Source of the DNA: Pectinatus haikarae
Lineage (GTDB): Bacteria > Bacillota > Negativicutes > Selenomonadales > Selenomonadaceae
Assembly: GCF_015732185.1 (NCBI RefSeq)
Contig: NZ_WIQM01000009.1
Span: forward strand, 1 to 64,000
Reading direction: 5' to 3'
Length of the DNA: 64,000 bases
Translations under genes and position numbers: made by a program
The notes under the pieces: generated by a model
Seen by the model: only the letters and a program-made list of their open reading frames with translations
The model's database searches: none
What the model was told of the DNA's origin: nothing
Shown here: positions 1 to 8,542 of the stretch, piece after piece
Layout: each line of letters opens with the position of its first letter
Position numbering within the stretch: the stretch's first letter is position 1

Positions 1-205
1 AAACTGATAAATCTTGTCGAGAAGTTGAAATACTTCGAGACTTTATCCAGGATTCTAATGCGTATTCTTTATCGGTTTGATATTTAACTGGTAATGGTAA
101 ATATTCTTCATTATATATTTTAATAATTTCTTTTATGCGGCCAGATATATTATTTATATTTAATTCTATTACAGGAATTTCTTTATCCATAAGTATAATT
201 TCCAT
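1..205 (-). CDS. HipA/CtkA-like protein, N-terminal part (runs off the window)
   Basis: A reading frame starts with ATG at 205 on the minus strand and stays open to the window edge (68 codons). It begins MEIILMDKEIPVIELNIN and later has a W-I-K-S-R-S-I-x3-R stretch. From memory this matches the N-terminal segment of small HipA-like (CtkA-type) proteins of Firmicutes, which carry 'ILMHKDIPVAE' and 'W..RSIPASR' motifs. Such proteins are often cargo of mobile elements, which fits the serine recombinase next door. The kinase part would lie outside the window, so activity cannot be judged. Identification is from pattern memory only. Confidence 0.5.
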   Translation of the reverse strand, partial: MEIILMDKEIPVIELNINNISGRIKEIIKIYNEEYLPLPVKYQTDKEYALESWIKSRSISTSRQDLSV

Positions 206-386
206 TTTATACCCTTAAAAATTAAAATTTCTTTATTAATCAAAAATTAAAAGATATCTATAAAAGTCATTGAGTATTATATACTCGCATATTTTTCATA
301 GGATGTCCATAATGAACATCCTATTTTATATCACTCACCTCTAATACAATCATATTTCTATTAACTTAAGGAAGGAACTATTTTTT

Positions 387-1841
387 ATGAAAGTTGCAAT
401 TTACGCAAGATATTCATCCAACAATCAAAGAGAAGAATCAATCACAGCTCAATTACGTGCGGCTAAAGCATATTGCTATAATAAGGGTTATAGTATCATT
501 AATGAATATTGTGATGAAACCTTTAGCGGCACTAATGATCACAGGCCGGCTTTTCAAAAAACTTATAAAGATGCTAAGTCATGTATGTTTTCCGCAGTCA
601 TTTTTCATAAAATTGATCGTAATGCACGTAATGAATATGATTACTACTATAATAAGGCACAATTACAAAAATATGGAGTGCATTATGAATATGTCACTCA
701 AAACATAGATAGCAGTCCAGAAGGTCAAATGATGGAAACTGTAATGGTCGGTATGGCTGCGTATTATAGCCGTAATCTAGCTAAGGAAGCATTGAAAGGG
801 CAGAGGGAAAACGCATATAAGGCACGCCATAATGGTGGTACTCCACCTTTAGGTTATGACGTTGGGCCAGATCTTAAATATATTGTAAATGAAAAAGAAG
901 CGCCTATTGTGCGCTTGATCTTTAAACTTCGAGCTGCCGGATTTGGATATAATCATATCCTTACAGAATTGAATCAAAATGGCTATTGAACTAAACGCGG
1001 TATCCATTTTGGCAAAAACAGTTTATATGACATTTTGCGTAATAAAAAATATATAGGAATATATACCTTTGGACGTGTTTCAGGTGGGAAATTGCATACA
1101 AGAAACAATCATATGAATGATTCAAGCGATATGATAGAAATTCCAAACGGTATGCCAGCTATTATTTCACAGGAAATATGGAATAAAGTTCAAACCCGCA
1201 TGCTTACCGACAAACATGCAACGGCTAAATTTAAAGCTAAAATTCCTTATTATTTAACAGGTAAAGTATTTTGTGCAAAATGTGGATCACGAATGACTGG
1301 AGGTACATTTATATCAACCAAAGGAACTAAATATTCTTATTATCGCTGTTGCAATAACAATAAAACAATGAATGGATGCAAAGGAATAAGAATCAAAAAA
1401 GAGTGGCTTGAAACTGCCACTTTAAATTATATAAATATTCAATTATTAAATCCTAAACTAATCCCTCTGCTTACCACTGAAGTACAAAAACGAATCAATA
1501 TAATATCTTCTGGAGATAATAGAGAAAAAAAATTACTCGAACAACAACGTAACGAAATAACAGGTAAAATTAACAATCTGCTTGATTTAGCTGAAGATGG
1601 ACAAACCGGAGATATAATACGCGAGAGAATTTTAGCAAATAAAACGCGCCTTAATAATATTGACATGCAAATAAACAAATTTAAAAGTTCTGATAATTTT
1701 GTGCCAACAAAAAAACAAATAATTAATTTGGTAAGATCCTTTATTGAGAAAGGTAAAAAAGTTAGTCAGTTAAGAGAAATTATAGATACCTTTCTCGAGA
1801 GCATAATAGTATCAAAAAAAAATTTTATAATTAAAGGTTGA
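387..1841 (+). pseudogene. Large serine recombinase with an in-frame TGA
   Basis: One reading frame of 485 codons is broken only by TGA at 987-989. The N-terminal resolvase domain holds the catalytic serine in YARYSSNNQREES and the helix IDRNARNEYDYY. A recombinase domain follows (GGTPPLGYDVG, then after the stop TKRGIHFGKNSLYDILRNKKYIG). A zinc ribbon (CAKCGSRMTGG...YYRCC...GCKG) and a coiled-coil tail complete it. A good ribosome site (GGAAGGA) precedes the ATG. Homologues usually have Lys or Arg where the stop sits, so one substitution would explain it. The enzyme would integrate or excise a mobile element by Ser-linked strand exchange. As written the product stops at 200 residues, keeping the catalytic domain but losing most DNA-binding parts. 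Confidence 0.85.
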
Positions 1842-1844
1842 TTG

Positions 1845-3052
1845 TAAAATGAAAATGAACAGTTAGCAAAAAGTCCACAGTGACTTTTCTTTAAATGGTA
1901 AAATGGAGTTCTCACAGCACCATTAACCAAAGAGGAGACAATCACTATGGACTGCCATAATTATATCACAGTATTCCCTGAACGAAAACGTGGTCAGCAT
2001 TTGGGACGGGAAGAACGCGGAGCGATCCAGCAACTAAACAAGCAAGGATACTCTCTGCGGGCAATCGCCCGAGAAATCAATTGTTCGCCAAGTACTATCA
2101 TGTATGAATTGCGCCGCGGTACACCGCTGCGCAAAAGCCATAGAGGACGTACACCAGAGTACAGCGCCAAACGAGGTCTTGCAGTATATGAAATGAATCG
2201 AATGAAGTGCAAAAGGCCGCATTATATCACACATTGCTCAGATTTTGTTAAGTGGGTGGTTGCGCAAGTTAGGGCAAAAAAGTGGTCGTTAGACGCTTGC
2301 GTCGGTCATGCGCGCCTGCACCAGCTCTTTGCTGATAAAGAAATGGTATGCACGAAGACCCTATATAACGAAATGGCTGCTGGTAATTTGCCGCTATCGC
2401 TGTTCGAGCTGCCTGAAATTCTAAAGCGAAAGCAAAACAAAAAAGGAACCCGAAAGCATAAACGTCTGAAAGGTCGCAGCATTGACGAACGTCCTGACAT
2501 CGTAGATTTACGCACGGAATTCGGCCATTGGGAAGCTGACACGGTGATTGGCAGAAAAAAAGGCAGAGAAGCTGCTGTTTTAACTCTGATTGAGCGTGTT
2601 ACAAACAATTACCTGGCTATTCGCATTCCTGGTAAAAACAGTGAGTCTGTCATGGCTGCGATGAAAGAACTACACGCTGAATATGGTGAGCGTTTCAGTT
2701 CTGTTTTCAAAACCATTACAACCGATAATGGCTCTGAATTCGAGGAATTTTCCAAGATTGAAGCCTGGGGTTCCAGTGTTTATTATGCACATCCTTACTC
2801 CTCTTGGGAGCGACCAGTAAATGAACGGCACAACGGCTTCTTGCGTCAATATATTCCAAAGGGCGTTTCGATTGAGAAATATACTTATGAAGATATATTA
2901 CATTTTGCCGATGAATTGAATAGCCGTCCGCGCAAGCGACTTGCCTACCAGACACCGGAAGAATTGTTCGACGCTTTTCTCGATAAACTTTATATTGCCT
3001 GAGATCATCGGCATTTTACCAAAGTGTTCAATTTGCTATTGCAATTTACGTT
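1845..3052 (+). mobile_element. IS30-family insertion sequence (ends approximate)
   Basis: The transposase gene is flanked by imperfect inverted ends. The left flank has GTAAAATG, TGAACA, TAGCAAA and, near 1900, TGGTAAAATGG. The right flank (3012-3052) read in reverse has GTAAATTG, TAGCAAA, TTGAACA and TTGGTAAAATG. The exact ends could not be fixed by eye. It sits directly after the serine recombinase stop codon and about 50 bases from the 3' end of ssrA. Confidence 0.7.
1947..3002 (+). CDS. IS30-family transposase
   Basis: This 351-residue protein starts with a helix-turn-helix typical of IS30 (LGREERGAIQQLNKQGYSLRAIAREI, then CSPSTIMYELRRG). The C-terminal half is a DDE integrase core: D in HWEADTVIG, D in TTDNGSEF, and E in the ERPVNERHNGFLRQYIPKG block, with NSRPRKRLAYQTPEE at the end, the usual IS30 tail. 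The ATG follows an AGAGGAGA ribosome site. The frame is intact, so the copy may still be active. It catalyses cut and join of the element ends. Confidence 0.93.
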   Translation: MDCHNYITVFPERKRGQHLGREERGAIQQLNKQGYSLRAIAREINCSPSTIMYELRRGTPLRKSHRGRTPEYSAKRGLAVYEMNRMKCKRPHYITHCSDFVKWVVAQVRAKKWSLDACVGHARLHQLFADKEMVCTKTLYNEMAAGNLPLSLFELPEILKRKQNKKGTRKHKRLKGRSIDERPDIVDLRTEFGHWEADTVIGRKKGREAAVLTLIERVTNNYLAIRIPGKNSESVMAAMKELHAEYGERFSSVFKTITTDNGSEFEEFSKIEAWGSSVYYAHPYSSWERPVNERHNGFLRQYIPKGVSIEKYTYEDILHFADELNSRPRKRLAYQTPEELFDAFLDKLYIA

Positions 3053-3101
3053 TTATAATTAAAATACGCCTACCATACAGTAGAAATATTTGTCATACGA
3101 C

Positions 3102-3452
3102 TGGTGGAGACGAGGAGAATCGAACTCCTGTCCGAAAACATTGTTGCACAAGTTTCTCCGAGCGCATTTTGTGTTTAATTTTCAGTCAACAAATCTACAC
3201 AAACAAAGCTTCATTTTCCTATCTCGATAAAATTCCCCAACATCCTCCGAGAATTGGATACTGGGTATCTCGCAATTGTCCTCTTTTTGCTTCGCGCGAG
3301 AAAAGAAACAAAAGAGGTTAGCATTAAGCTGCTAAAGCGTAATCTTCGTTAGCTTTTATGTTTAATAAAAGTGTTCACCTTACTAACGGGTTGATGACCC
3401 CCCGGCTCGCTTCTTGTACATCATCTGCCCCCGTCGAAACCATTACGTCCCC
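3102..3452 (-). ncRNA. ssrA: Transfer-messenger RNA (tmRNA)
   Basis: Read on the minus strand the RNA starts GGGGACGTAATGGTTTCGAC and ends with a TPsiC-like arm, GAGTTCGATTCTCCTCG, then TCTCCACCA with an encoded CCA. The 5' GGGGACG pairs with 3' CGTCTCC as the acceptor stem. The tag frame at 3324-3353 encodes ANEDYALAA followed by TAA, a classic ssrA degradation tag. Length is about 351 nt, which is normal. It rescues stalled ribosomes and tags the product for proteolysis. Its 3' end is a common insertion target for mobile elements, and a recombinase lies just beyond it. Confidence 0.97.
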
Positions 3453-3474
3453 GTTACATACTAGTACATTTATT

Positions 3475-3503
3475 ACTATAGCATAAGATTTTTTGCTTGT
3501 CAA
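3475..3503 (-). promoter_or_regulatory. ssrA promoter
   Basis: On the minus strand a perfect TTGACA (3498-3503) and TATAGT (3475-3480) are separated by 17 bases, about 20 bases upstream of the mature tmRNA 5' end. This is a consensus sigma-70-type promoter in the right place. Confidence 0.9.
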
Positions 3504-3833
3504 ATAATACTGTTTTTTTAGTATAAATCATTATCTTCTATTGACCGCCTTATCGTTTCGGTAGATAACACCTGGGACATATTATAACATAATATGTTTA
3601 TATTGTCCGTATACCTTGCAGTATTTGCAAGGATTTATTTTTTTGCCTATTTTTAAACACAAAAAACGCCCAACTACTTTACCATTTAATTGAACGGCGT
3701 CAATCTGCTGTTTAATTTCTTTATTTTACCATCTATTTTACCATCTATTTTTCCAAAAGATGGCAAGTGCAAATCATAGAAAATTACTGGAAGAAACCTA
3801 CGGCCAACGCAATTTTTGATTCATGAGAAAGCA
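3504..3833 (-). other. Intergenic stretch with a possible integrase tail remnant
   Basis: No complete gene is seen. A minus-strand frame ending at a TAA at 3686-3688 reads FGKIDGKIDGKIKKLN and then SRLTPFN. It contains two tandem copies of the 12-mer ATAGATGGTAAA. Lys/Asp/Gly-rich tails of this kind occur at the ends of some phage-type integrases, and this would be fitting beside ssrA, but no catalytic tyrosine motif can be seen. Treat it as unassigned. Confidence 0.3.
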
Positions 3834-4331
3834 TCAATCCTTTTGTTTCCCATCTTTCAATAAATCATAATGATATTTTATTACATCTTTTCTTGTTATA
3901 ATTCCTATAAATTTTTCTCTGTCATCGATGACCGGAACAAAATTTTGATCCATAATACGCAGCAGAAGTTCATCCATGGTCGCATCAATTTTTACAGCAA
4001 GGTTCCATTTGCTTCGAAGTATATCTGAAATAAAATAGTTTTCCTGTGATTTCATAGCATAAGTTTCATTTACCAGGATATGCCATAAAAAATCCCCTTC
4101 GCTGACTGTTCCAACATAGGTTCCGTCTTTTTCAATGACGGGTATCGCTGAATACCCATGAAATCTCATTTTTTCAAGTCCCTGCCGCAAAGTACAATGA
4201 GCATCCAAAAGTGCCACAGATGCTTTAGGTATCAATAAATGAATGATACTTTTCCCCGTATTACATTTCAAGCTATCATTATTATCGGGATAGGAATCCC
4301 GATCTTTAAAAGAGTCTGAATCAAATGGCAT
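3834..4331 (-). CDS. CBS-domain protein
   Basis: The protein has 165 residues and two CBS domains. The first covers about residues 30-90 (KASVALLDAHCTLRQGLEKMRFHGYSAIPVIEKDGTYVG, then TVSEGDFLWHIL). The second covers about 105-160 (AVKIDATMDELLLRIMDQNFVPVIDDREKFIGIITRKDVIKY). Paired CBS domains bind adenosine nucleotides and act as regulatory modules. No other domain is attached, so the partner is unknown. It is transcribed away from the kdp genes and appears monocistronic. A GGGGGACAG ribosome site precedes the ATG. Confidence 0.85.
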   Translation of the reverse strand: MPFDSDSFKDRDSYPDNNDSLKCNTGKSIIHLLIPKASVALLDAHCTLRQGLEKMRFHGYSAIPVIEKDGTYVGTVSEGDFLWHILVNETYAMKSQENYFISDILRSKWNLAVKIDATMDELLLRIMDQNFVPVIDDREKFIGIITRKDVIKYHYDLLKDGKQKD

Positions 4332-4716
4332 ACATCTGTCCCCCTGATAAATTTAAAATTTACATTAATTTTTATACGTCTGAAGCATCCATTGAATTTC
4401 CATCTGTATCATACGGTATGGCATTTTTCTCCGTAAATGGAGTGATCATTCCCAATTCTTATTATAATTTCTTTTTAATAAGAATAGTATAAAAATAAAA
4501 TGGGCGGCATAAATATTACATCAAAATTAACCGGCCCCGCTGCCGCAGATATAAAAAGAAGCAACTTCATTTCGGTAAGCATATATTCTAGTATTTCATC
4601 ATTCTTACAGCCATCCTAATGTAATCTTAACATTATTGATAAAGCCGTAATGCTATCCTAATTCTCTTTATGCTATACTTTTATATATAATCTTTATAAA
4701 AGAAGGGCGGATCTTT
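4332..4716. other. Intergenic region upstream of kdpD
   Basis: No gene is visible. The region holds the divergent upstream sequences of the CBS gene and kdpD. Just before kdpD lie the candidate KdpE box described separately and a TATATATAAT stretch near 4682-4690 that could serve as a -10 region. Confidence 0.4.
4619..4631 (+). promoter_or_regulatory. Candidate KdpE operator upstream of kdpD
   Basis: The 13-mer ATGTAATCTTAAC lies about 90 bases before kdpD. Nearly the same word, ATGTAATTTTAAT, lies before the kdpFABC genes at 8243-8255. KdpE sites in enteric bacteria are similarly T/A-rich. The shared word in front of both kdp transcripts is what was seen; binding by KdpE is inference. Confidence 0.4.
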
Positions 4717-7416
4717 ATGCCGATCAAACAAGCTGATTCGGAAGCATTGCCTGGACAGCCTGACGAAGCTTTTCCGGGGAAAAAACACGGCAGATTAAAG
4801 ATATACCTGGGTTATGCCGCCGGAGTCGGAAAAACCTTTACTATGCTGAAAGATGCTCATGGGATAAAAAAGGATGGCATTGATATAATCGCCGGGTACA
4901 TTGAACCCCATAGCCGTCCGGAAACTATGGCACTGTCAAATGAGTTAGAAATACTGCCTACCTTGCAAATATCCTATAAAGGCGTCACATTTAGGGAATT
5001 TGATCTGGATCGCGCTCTTGAGCGAAAACCTGATATCATTCTCGTTGATGAGCTGGCTCATACCAATGCGGAGGGATGCCGCCATAAAAAAAGATATCAG
5101 GATATTGACGAATTGCTGCGGGCAGGCATTGATGTTTTTACTACGATCAATATTCAGCATATTGAAAGCTTAAATGATATTGTAGCCTCTATTACCGGTA
5201 TTTCCGTTCGGGAGACCATTCCTGACAATGTCTTCGACAGTGCTGATAAGATTGAACTTATAGATATCGAACCGGATGATCTGATAGACAGACTGCAAAG
5301 AGGAAAAATTTATCATAAGGAGCAGGCAAAGCGCGCGCTTGTTAATTTTTTCAAAAAGAACAATTTGATTGCCTTGCGTGAAATTGCTCTGCGCCGCACA
5401 GCAGATCAGGTCAATCGCACAGCAATACAAAACAGCGGACCTTTGAAAGACAGCAGTACCTATGTGCGTGAACACATTTTGGTTTGTCTGTCTTCAGCGC
5501 CTTCCAATGCCAAAGTCATCCGTACTGCGGCAAGAATGTCATCCGCTTTCCACGGTATATTTACAGCATTGTTTGTGGAAACATCCGGCACACAAAAATC
5601 AGGAAATAAAAACAAGGCTGCTTTGAGAAAAAATACCAGACTGGCTGAACAGCTGGGTGCGCAGATCGCAACAGTGTACGGAGATGATATTCCCGCTCAT
5701 ATTGCAGAATATGCCAAGGCAGGCCGGGTTTCAAAAATTGTCATGGGACGCTCCGGGCATCTGCAAAAATGGCTGAGAAAAACCAATTATGTGGACAGAT
5801 TGACTTCTCTTGCTCCTGCGCTCGATATTTATATTATACCCGACACGCAGTCATCTTTCCGCATAAAATATCCCGGAATTGCAATGTCCATGAAAATATC
5901 ATTTATTGATTCGGCTAAATCCGCCGCTGTTTTAATTTTTTGTACTTTAATAGGCTTATGGTTTGAATATCTTGGCTTCAGTAATGCAAATATCATCACA
6001 ATTTATATTTTAGGTGTTCTGATCAATGCCATGATCACAAAAGGCCGTATATACAGTGTTTTATCATCGGTGTTTTGCGTACTTATATTTGATTTTCTAT
6101 TTACTGAGCCTGTCTTTTCTTTCCAGGCTTATAGCTCCGGCTATCCTGTCACATTCATGGTTATGCTGTCAGCCGCCTTCATCACCGGTACACTGACCAA
6201 ACGTGTAAAAAATCAGGCCCGCCAAGCCGCACAAAAAGCATATCGTACAGAGGTGCTTTTGGAAACAAGTAGGAAATTGCAACAGGCAAGAGATGAAACA
6301 GATATTTTACGTGAGACTGCATTGCAAATGTTAAAATTGCTGGACAGAACAGTGATCTTTTATTCTGTTCAGGGAAATATACTTTCAAAACCATTTGTTT
6401 TTCAAAAAGATGACTCATCGGATAACCCGCAGGTTTATTTCGGAGCTGATGAGCGTGCAGCGGCCGAATGGGTTTATAAAAACAACAAAAAAGCCGGTGC
6501 CACCACCGATACTTTTACCGCTGCAAAATGTCTGTACTTTGCAGTGCACGGAGATGACACAGTTCTTGCAGTGGTGGGAATAGCCATGGACAGTAAATTC
6601 CCCTTGGAGCCTTATGAAAATAATCTGATGATTGCCATGCTCGGAGAGTGCGCAATGGTTCTTGAGAAGGAACGGCTTAATGAAAAACAAAAACAAATCT
6701 CTATGCGGATACAGCAGGAACAGCTGCGTGCCAACCTGCTTCGGACCATTTCTCACGATTTGCGTACTCCGCTTACCAGTATTTCCGGTAATGCCGGCAT
6801 TCTCATGAGAAACTCTGCAGTTCTGGCTGAAAGGCAGAAAAAAGCATTATATACCGATATATATGATGATTCAGCGTGGCTGATTAAGCTTGTGGAAAAT
6901 ATGCTTTCCATCACCAGAATTGACAATGATATGCTGAATTTAAATATGCAGCCGGAGCTTTTGGAAGAGGTTATCGCTGAAGCACTGCTCCATGTCAGCC
7001 GCAATAGTGCGGAGCATAATATCAAAATGATTTTGGATGATGAGCTGCTGATGGCAAAAATGGATTATCGCCTGATCATACAGGTTCTGATCAACATTAT
7101 AGATAATGCCATTAAATATACACCGGCAGGATCTCACATTTTTATTTCCGCCAGACATGAAAAAGAAACAGCAGTCATAGAAGTTGCTGACGATGGCCCC
7201 GGCATACCCGATAAAGACAAAATCAATCTGTTTGACATGTTTTACACTGCCGGCAATATCCGCGGAGATGGTAGACGGGGACTGGGACTGGGGCTTTACC
7301 TCTGCAAATCCATCGTTGAAGCCCACAAAGGTGAGATTTTTGTAAAAAACAATATCCCGCAGGGTACTATATTCGGCTTTACTCTGCAGGTTGAGGAGGT
7401 GGATATGCATGAATAA
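4717..7416 (+). CDS. kdpD: Potassium sensor histidine kinase KdpD
   Basis: The 899-residue protein is full length for KdpD. The N-terminal KdpD domain has a Walker A motif (GYAAGVGKT, residues 32-40) and a Walker-B-like DELAHTN. A universal-stress-protein domain follows (about 250-370, ILVCLSSAPSNAKVIR). Four membrane segments of the DUF4118 type lie at about 395-500, then a GAF-like region. The kinase core has phospho-acceptor His680 in SHDLRTPL, an N box (NIIDNAIKYTPAG), a G1 box (DDGPGI) and a G2 box (GLGLGLYLCKS). It sits in the inner membrane and phosphorylates KdpE when potassium or turgor is low. It overlaps kdpE by 8 bases, so the two are translationally coupled. Confidence 0.97.
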   Translation: MPIKQADSEALPGQPDEAFPGKKHGRLKIYLGYAAGVGKTFTMLKDAHGIKKDGIDIIAGYIEPHSRPETMALSNELEILPTLQISYKGVTFREFDLDRALERKPDIILVDELAHTNAEGCRHKKRYQDIDELLRAGIDVFTTINIQHIESLNDIVASITGISVRETIPDNVFDSADKIELIDIEPDDLIDRLQRGKIYHKEQAKRALVNFFKKNNLIALREIALRRTADQVNRTAIQNSGPLKDSSTYVREHILVCLSSAPSNAKVIRTAARMSSAFHGIFTALFVETSGTQKSGNKNKAALRKNTRLAEQLGAQIATVYGDDIPAHIAEYAKAGRVSKIVMGRSGHLQKWLRKTNYVDRLTSLAPALDIYIIPDTQSSFRIKYPGIAMSMKISFIDSAKSAAVLIFCTLIGLWFEYLGFSNANIITIYILGVLINAMITKGRIYSVLSSVFCVLIFDFLFTEPVFSFQAYSSGYPVTFMVMLSAAFITGTLTKRVKNQARQAAQKAYRTEVLLETSRKLQQARDETDILRETALQMLKLLDRTVIFYSVQGNILSKPFVFQKDDSSDNPQVYFGADERAAAEWVYKNNKKAGATTDTFTAAKCLYFAVHGDDTVLAVVGIAMDSKFPLEPYENNLMIAMLGECAMVLEKERLNEKQKQISMRIQQEQLRANLLRTISHDLRTPLTSISGNAGILMRNSAVLAERQKKALYTDIYDDSAWLIKLVENMLSITRIDNDMLNLNMQPELLEEVIAEALLHVSRNSAEHNIKMILDDELLMAKMDYRLIIQVLINIIDNAIKYTPAGSHIFISARHEKETAVIEVADDGPGIPDKDKINLFDMFYTAGNIRGDGRRGLGLGLYLCKSIVEAHKGEIFVKNNIPQGTIFGFTLQVEEVDMHE

Positions 7417-8140
7417 ACCTTTGATCCTTATTGTTGAGGATGACAGAGCCATCAGGAAACTGATATCTACAACGCTGAAAACACAGAATTATCAATACCA
7501 TACAGCAGAAACAGGTGAGGGTGCTATTCTTGAAGCCGTTTCTAAAAAACCGGATATTATGATTTTGGATCTGGGACTTCCTGATATGGACGGCGTCAGT
7601 ATTATCAAAAAAGTCAGGACATGGTCCAATATGCCTATTATCGTAGTCAGTGCCCGCAGCGAGGATCGGGATAAAATTGATGCGTTGGACGCCGGAGCAG
7701 ATGACTATCTGACAAAACCCTTTAGCGTGGATGAATTTCTGGCAAGGCTGCGGGTCAGCCTTCGAAGGGTCCGCTATGATAATGAAAGACTGCAAAGCGA
7801 TGCTTCATCCTTTATCAATGGGAATTTGAAAATTGATTATGCAGCAGGCTGCGTTTGGCTGGATAAAGAAGAAATACATTTGACTCCCATCGAGTATAAA
7901 CTTATATGTTTGTTAGCCAAAAATATTGGAAAAGTACTGACACACAATTTCATTATAAATGAAATTTGGGGTAATTATGCCAATGATATTCCTGCCCTGC
8001 GTGTTTTCATGGCAACTTTGAGAAAAAAGATAGAAAAAGTACCATCCCAGCAGCCGAAGTATATTCAAACGCATATCGGTGTAGGGTACCGGATGCTGCG
8101 AGTTGGTGATGCCAACAGCCTTTCTGATTTCAATTCCTGA
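7409..8140 (+). CDS. kdpE: Response regulator KdpE
   Basis: The 243-residue OmpR-type regulator starts at MNKPLILIVEDDRA; the GAGGAGGT at 7393-7400 decides this start. The receiver domain has the acidic pair E/D/D, phospho-acceptor Asp54 (ILDLGLPD), Ser (VVSAR) and Lys (LTKPF). The C-terminal winged helix includes HLTPIEYKLICLLAKNIGKVLTH and ends with THIGVGYRM. It is activated by KdpD and would switch on kdpFABC downstream. The start overlaps the kdpD stop. Confidence 0.97.
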   Translation: MNKPLILIVEDDRAIRKLISTTLKTQNYQYHTAETGEGAILEAVSKKPDIMILDLGLPDMDGVSIIKKVRTWSNMPIIVVSARSEDRDKIDALDAGADDYLTKPFSVDEFLARLRVSLRRVRYDNERLQSDASSFINGNLKIDYAAGCVWLDKEEIHLTPIEYKLICLLAKNIGKVLTHNFIINEIWGNYANDIPALRVFMATLRKKIEKVPSQQPKYIQTHIGVGYRMLRVGDANSLSDFNS

Positions 8141-8172
8141 ATTTCAGAATAAAATAGCTTGTTTTAAGGATG

Positions 8173-8213
8173 CTGACCTATGTCTCAAAAGGACAAAGGT
8201 CAGTATTTTTTTT
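8173..8213 (+). terminator. Rho-independent terminator after kdpDE
   Basis: The arms CTGACCT (8173-8179) and AGGTCAG (8197-8203) enclose an inner TGTC/GGACA pairing, and a run of T follows at 8206-8213. This separates kdpDE from the kdpFABC transcript. Confidence 0.85.
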
Positions 8214-8242
8214 GTCTAAATATATTGTAAAGGACAATCTTT

Positions 8243-8255
8243 ATGTAATTTTAAT
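8243..8255 (+). promoter_or_regulatory. Candidate KdpE operator upstream of kdpFABC
   Basis: ATGTAATTTTAAT differs at two positions from the word before kdpD (4619-4631). It lies 80-95 bases before the first small ORF of the kdp structural operon, where an activator would bind. Function is inferred. Confidence 0.4.
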
Positions 8256-8336
8256 CAGTCCACGAAAACCCTAACACTAAATCAACGTAAGAACTGGTAA
8301 ACTAAGTAAACAATAAAGTAAAAGGAGGGTTTAAGT

Positions 8337-8429
8337 ATGGATATTTTAATGGTCGGTATACTGGTAATCTGCTTTTTTTTGATCAAAATCTTTGCCGATT
8401 GGTGCGAACAGCAGGTCAGTAAATTATAA
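8337..8429 (+). CDS. Small membrane protein leading the kdpFABC operon
   Basis: A 30-residue ORF has a strong ribosome site (AAAGGAGGG). It encodes one hydrophobic helix (about residues 4-20, ILMVGILVICFFLIKIFA) followed by DWCEQQVSKL. It ends 16 bases before kdpF. Firmicute kdp operons often have a short membrane ORF at this place, but its role is not established to my knowledge. It could be a second small stabilising subunit beside KdpF. Too short for homology claims. Confidence 0.6.
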   Translation: MDILMVGILVICFFLIKIFADWCEQQVSKL

Positions 8430-8445
8430 AGGAGACGGATAAAAA

Positions 8446-8523
8446 ATGATAATTCTTGGAATTCTGATCGCAGGACTGGCTGTATACCTGTTTTATGCTT
8501 TGATCAATCCCGAAAAATTTTAG
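8446..8523 (+). CDS. kdpF: Potassium-transporting ATPase subunit KdpF
   Basis: The product is a 25-residue single-helix peptide ending VYLFYALINPEKF. This resembles the C-terminal YALINAEAF signature of KdpF in E. coli. It follows a GGAGACGG ribosome site and precedes kdpA by 19 bases. KdpF stabilises the KdpFABC complex in the inner membrane. Confidence 0.85.
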   Translation: MIILGILIAGLAVYLFYALINPEKF

Positions 8524-8542
8524 CAGGAAGGCGGAACGAAAA

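Noticed and set aside
987-989. TGA as selenocysteine or tryptophan codon in the recombinase
   Set aside because: No SECIS-like stem was evident after it, Cys is not expected there, and other genes here end with TGA normally.
8214-8336. A c-di-AMP riboswitch before kdpFABC
   Set aside because: The stretch is too short and lacks the conserved blocks of that class.
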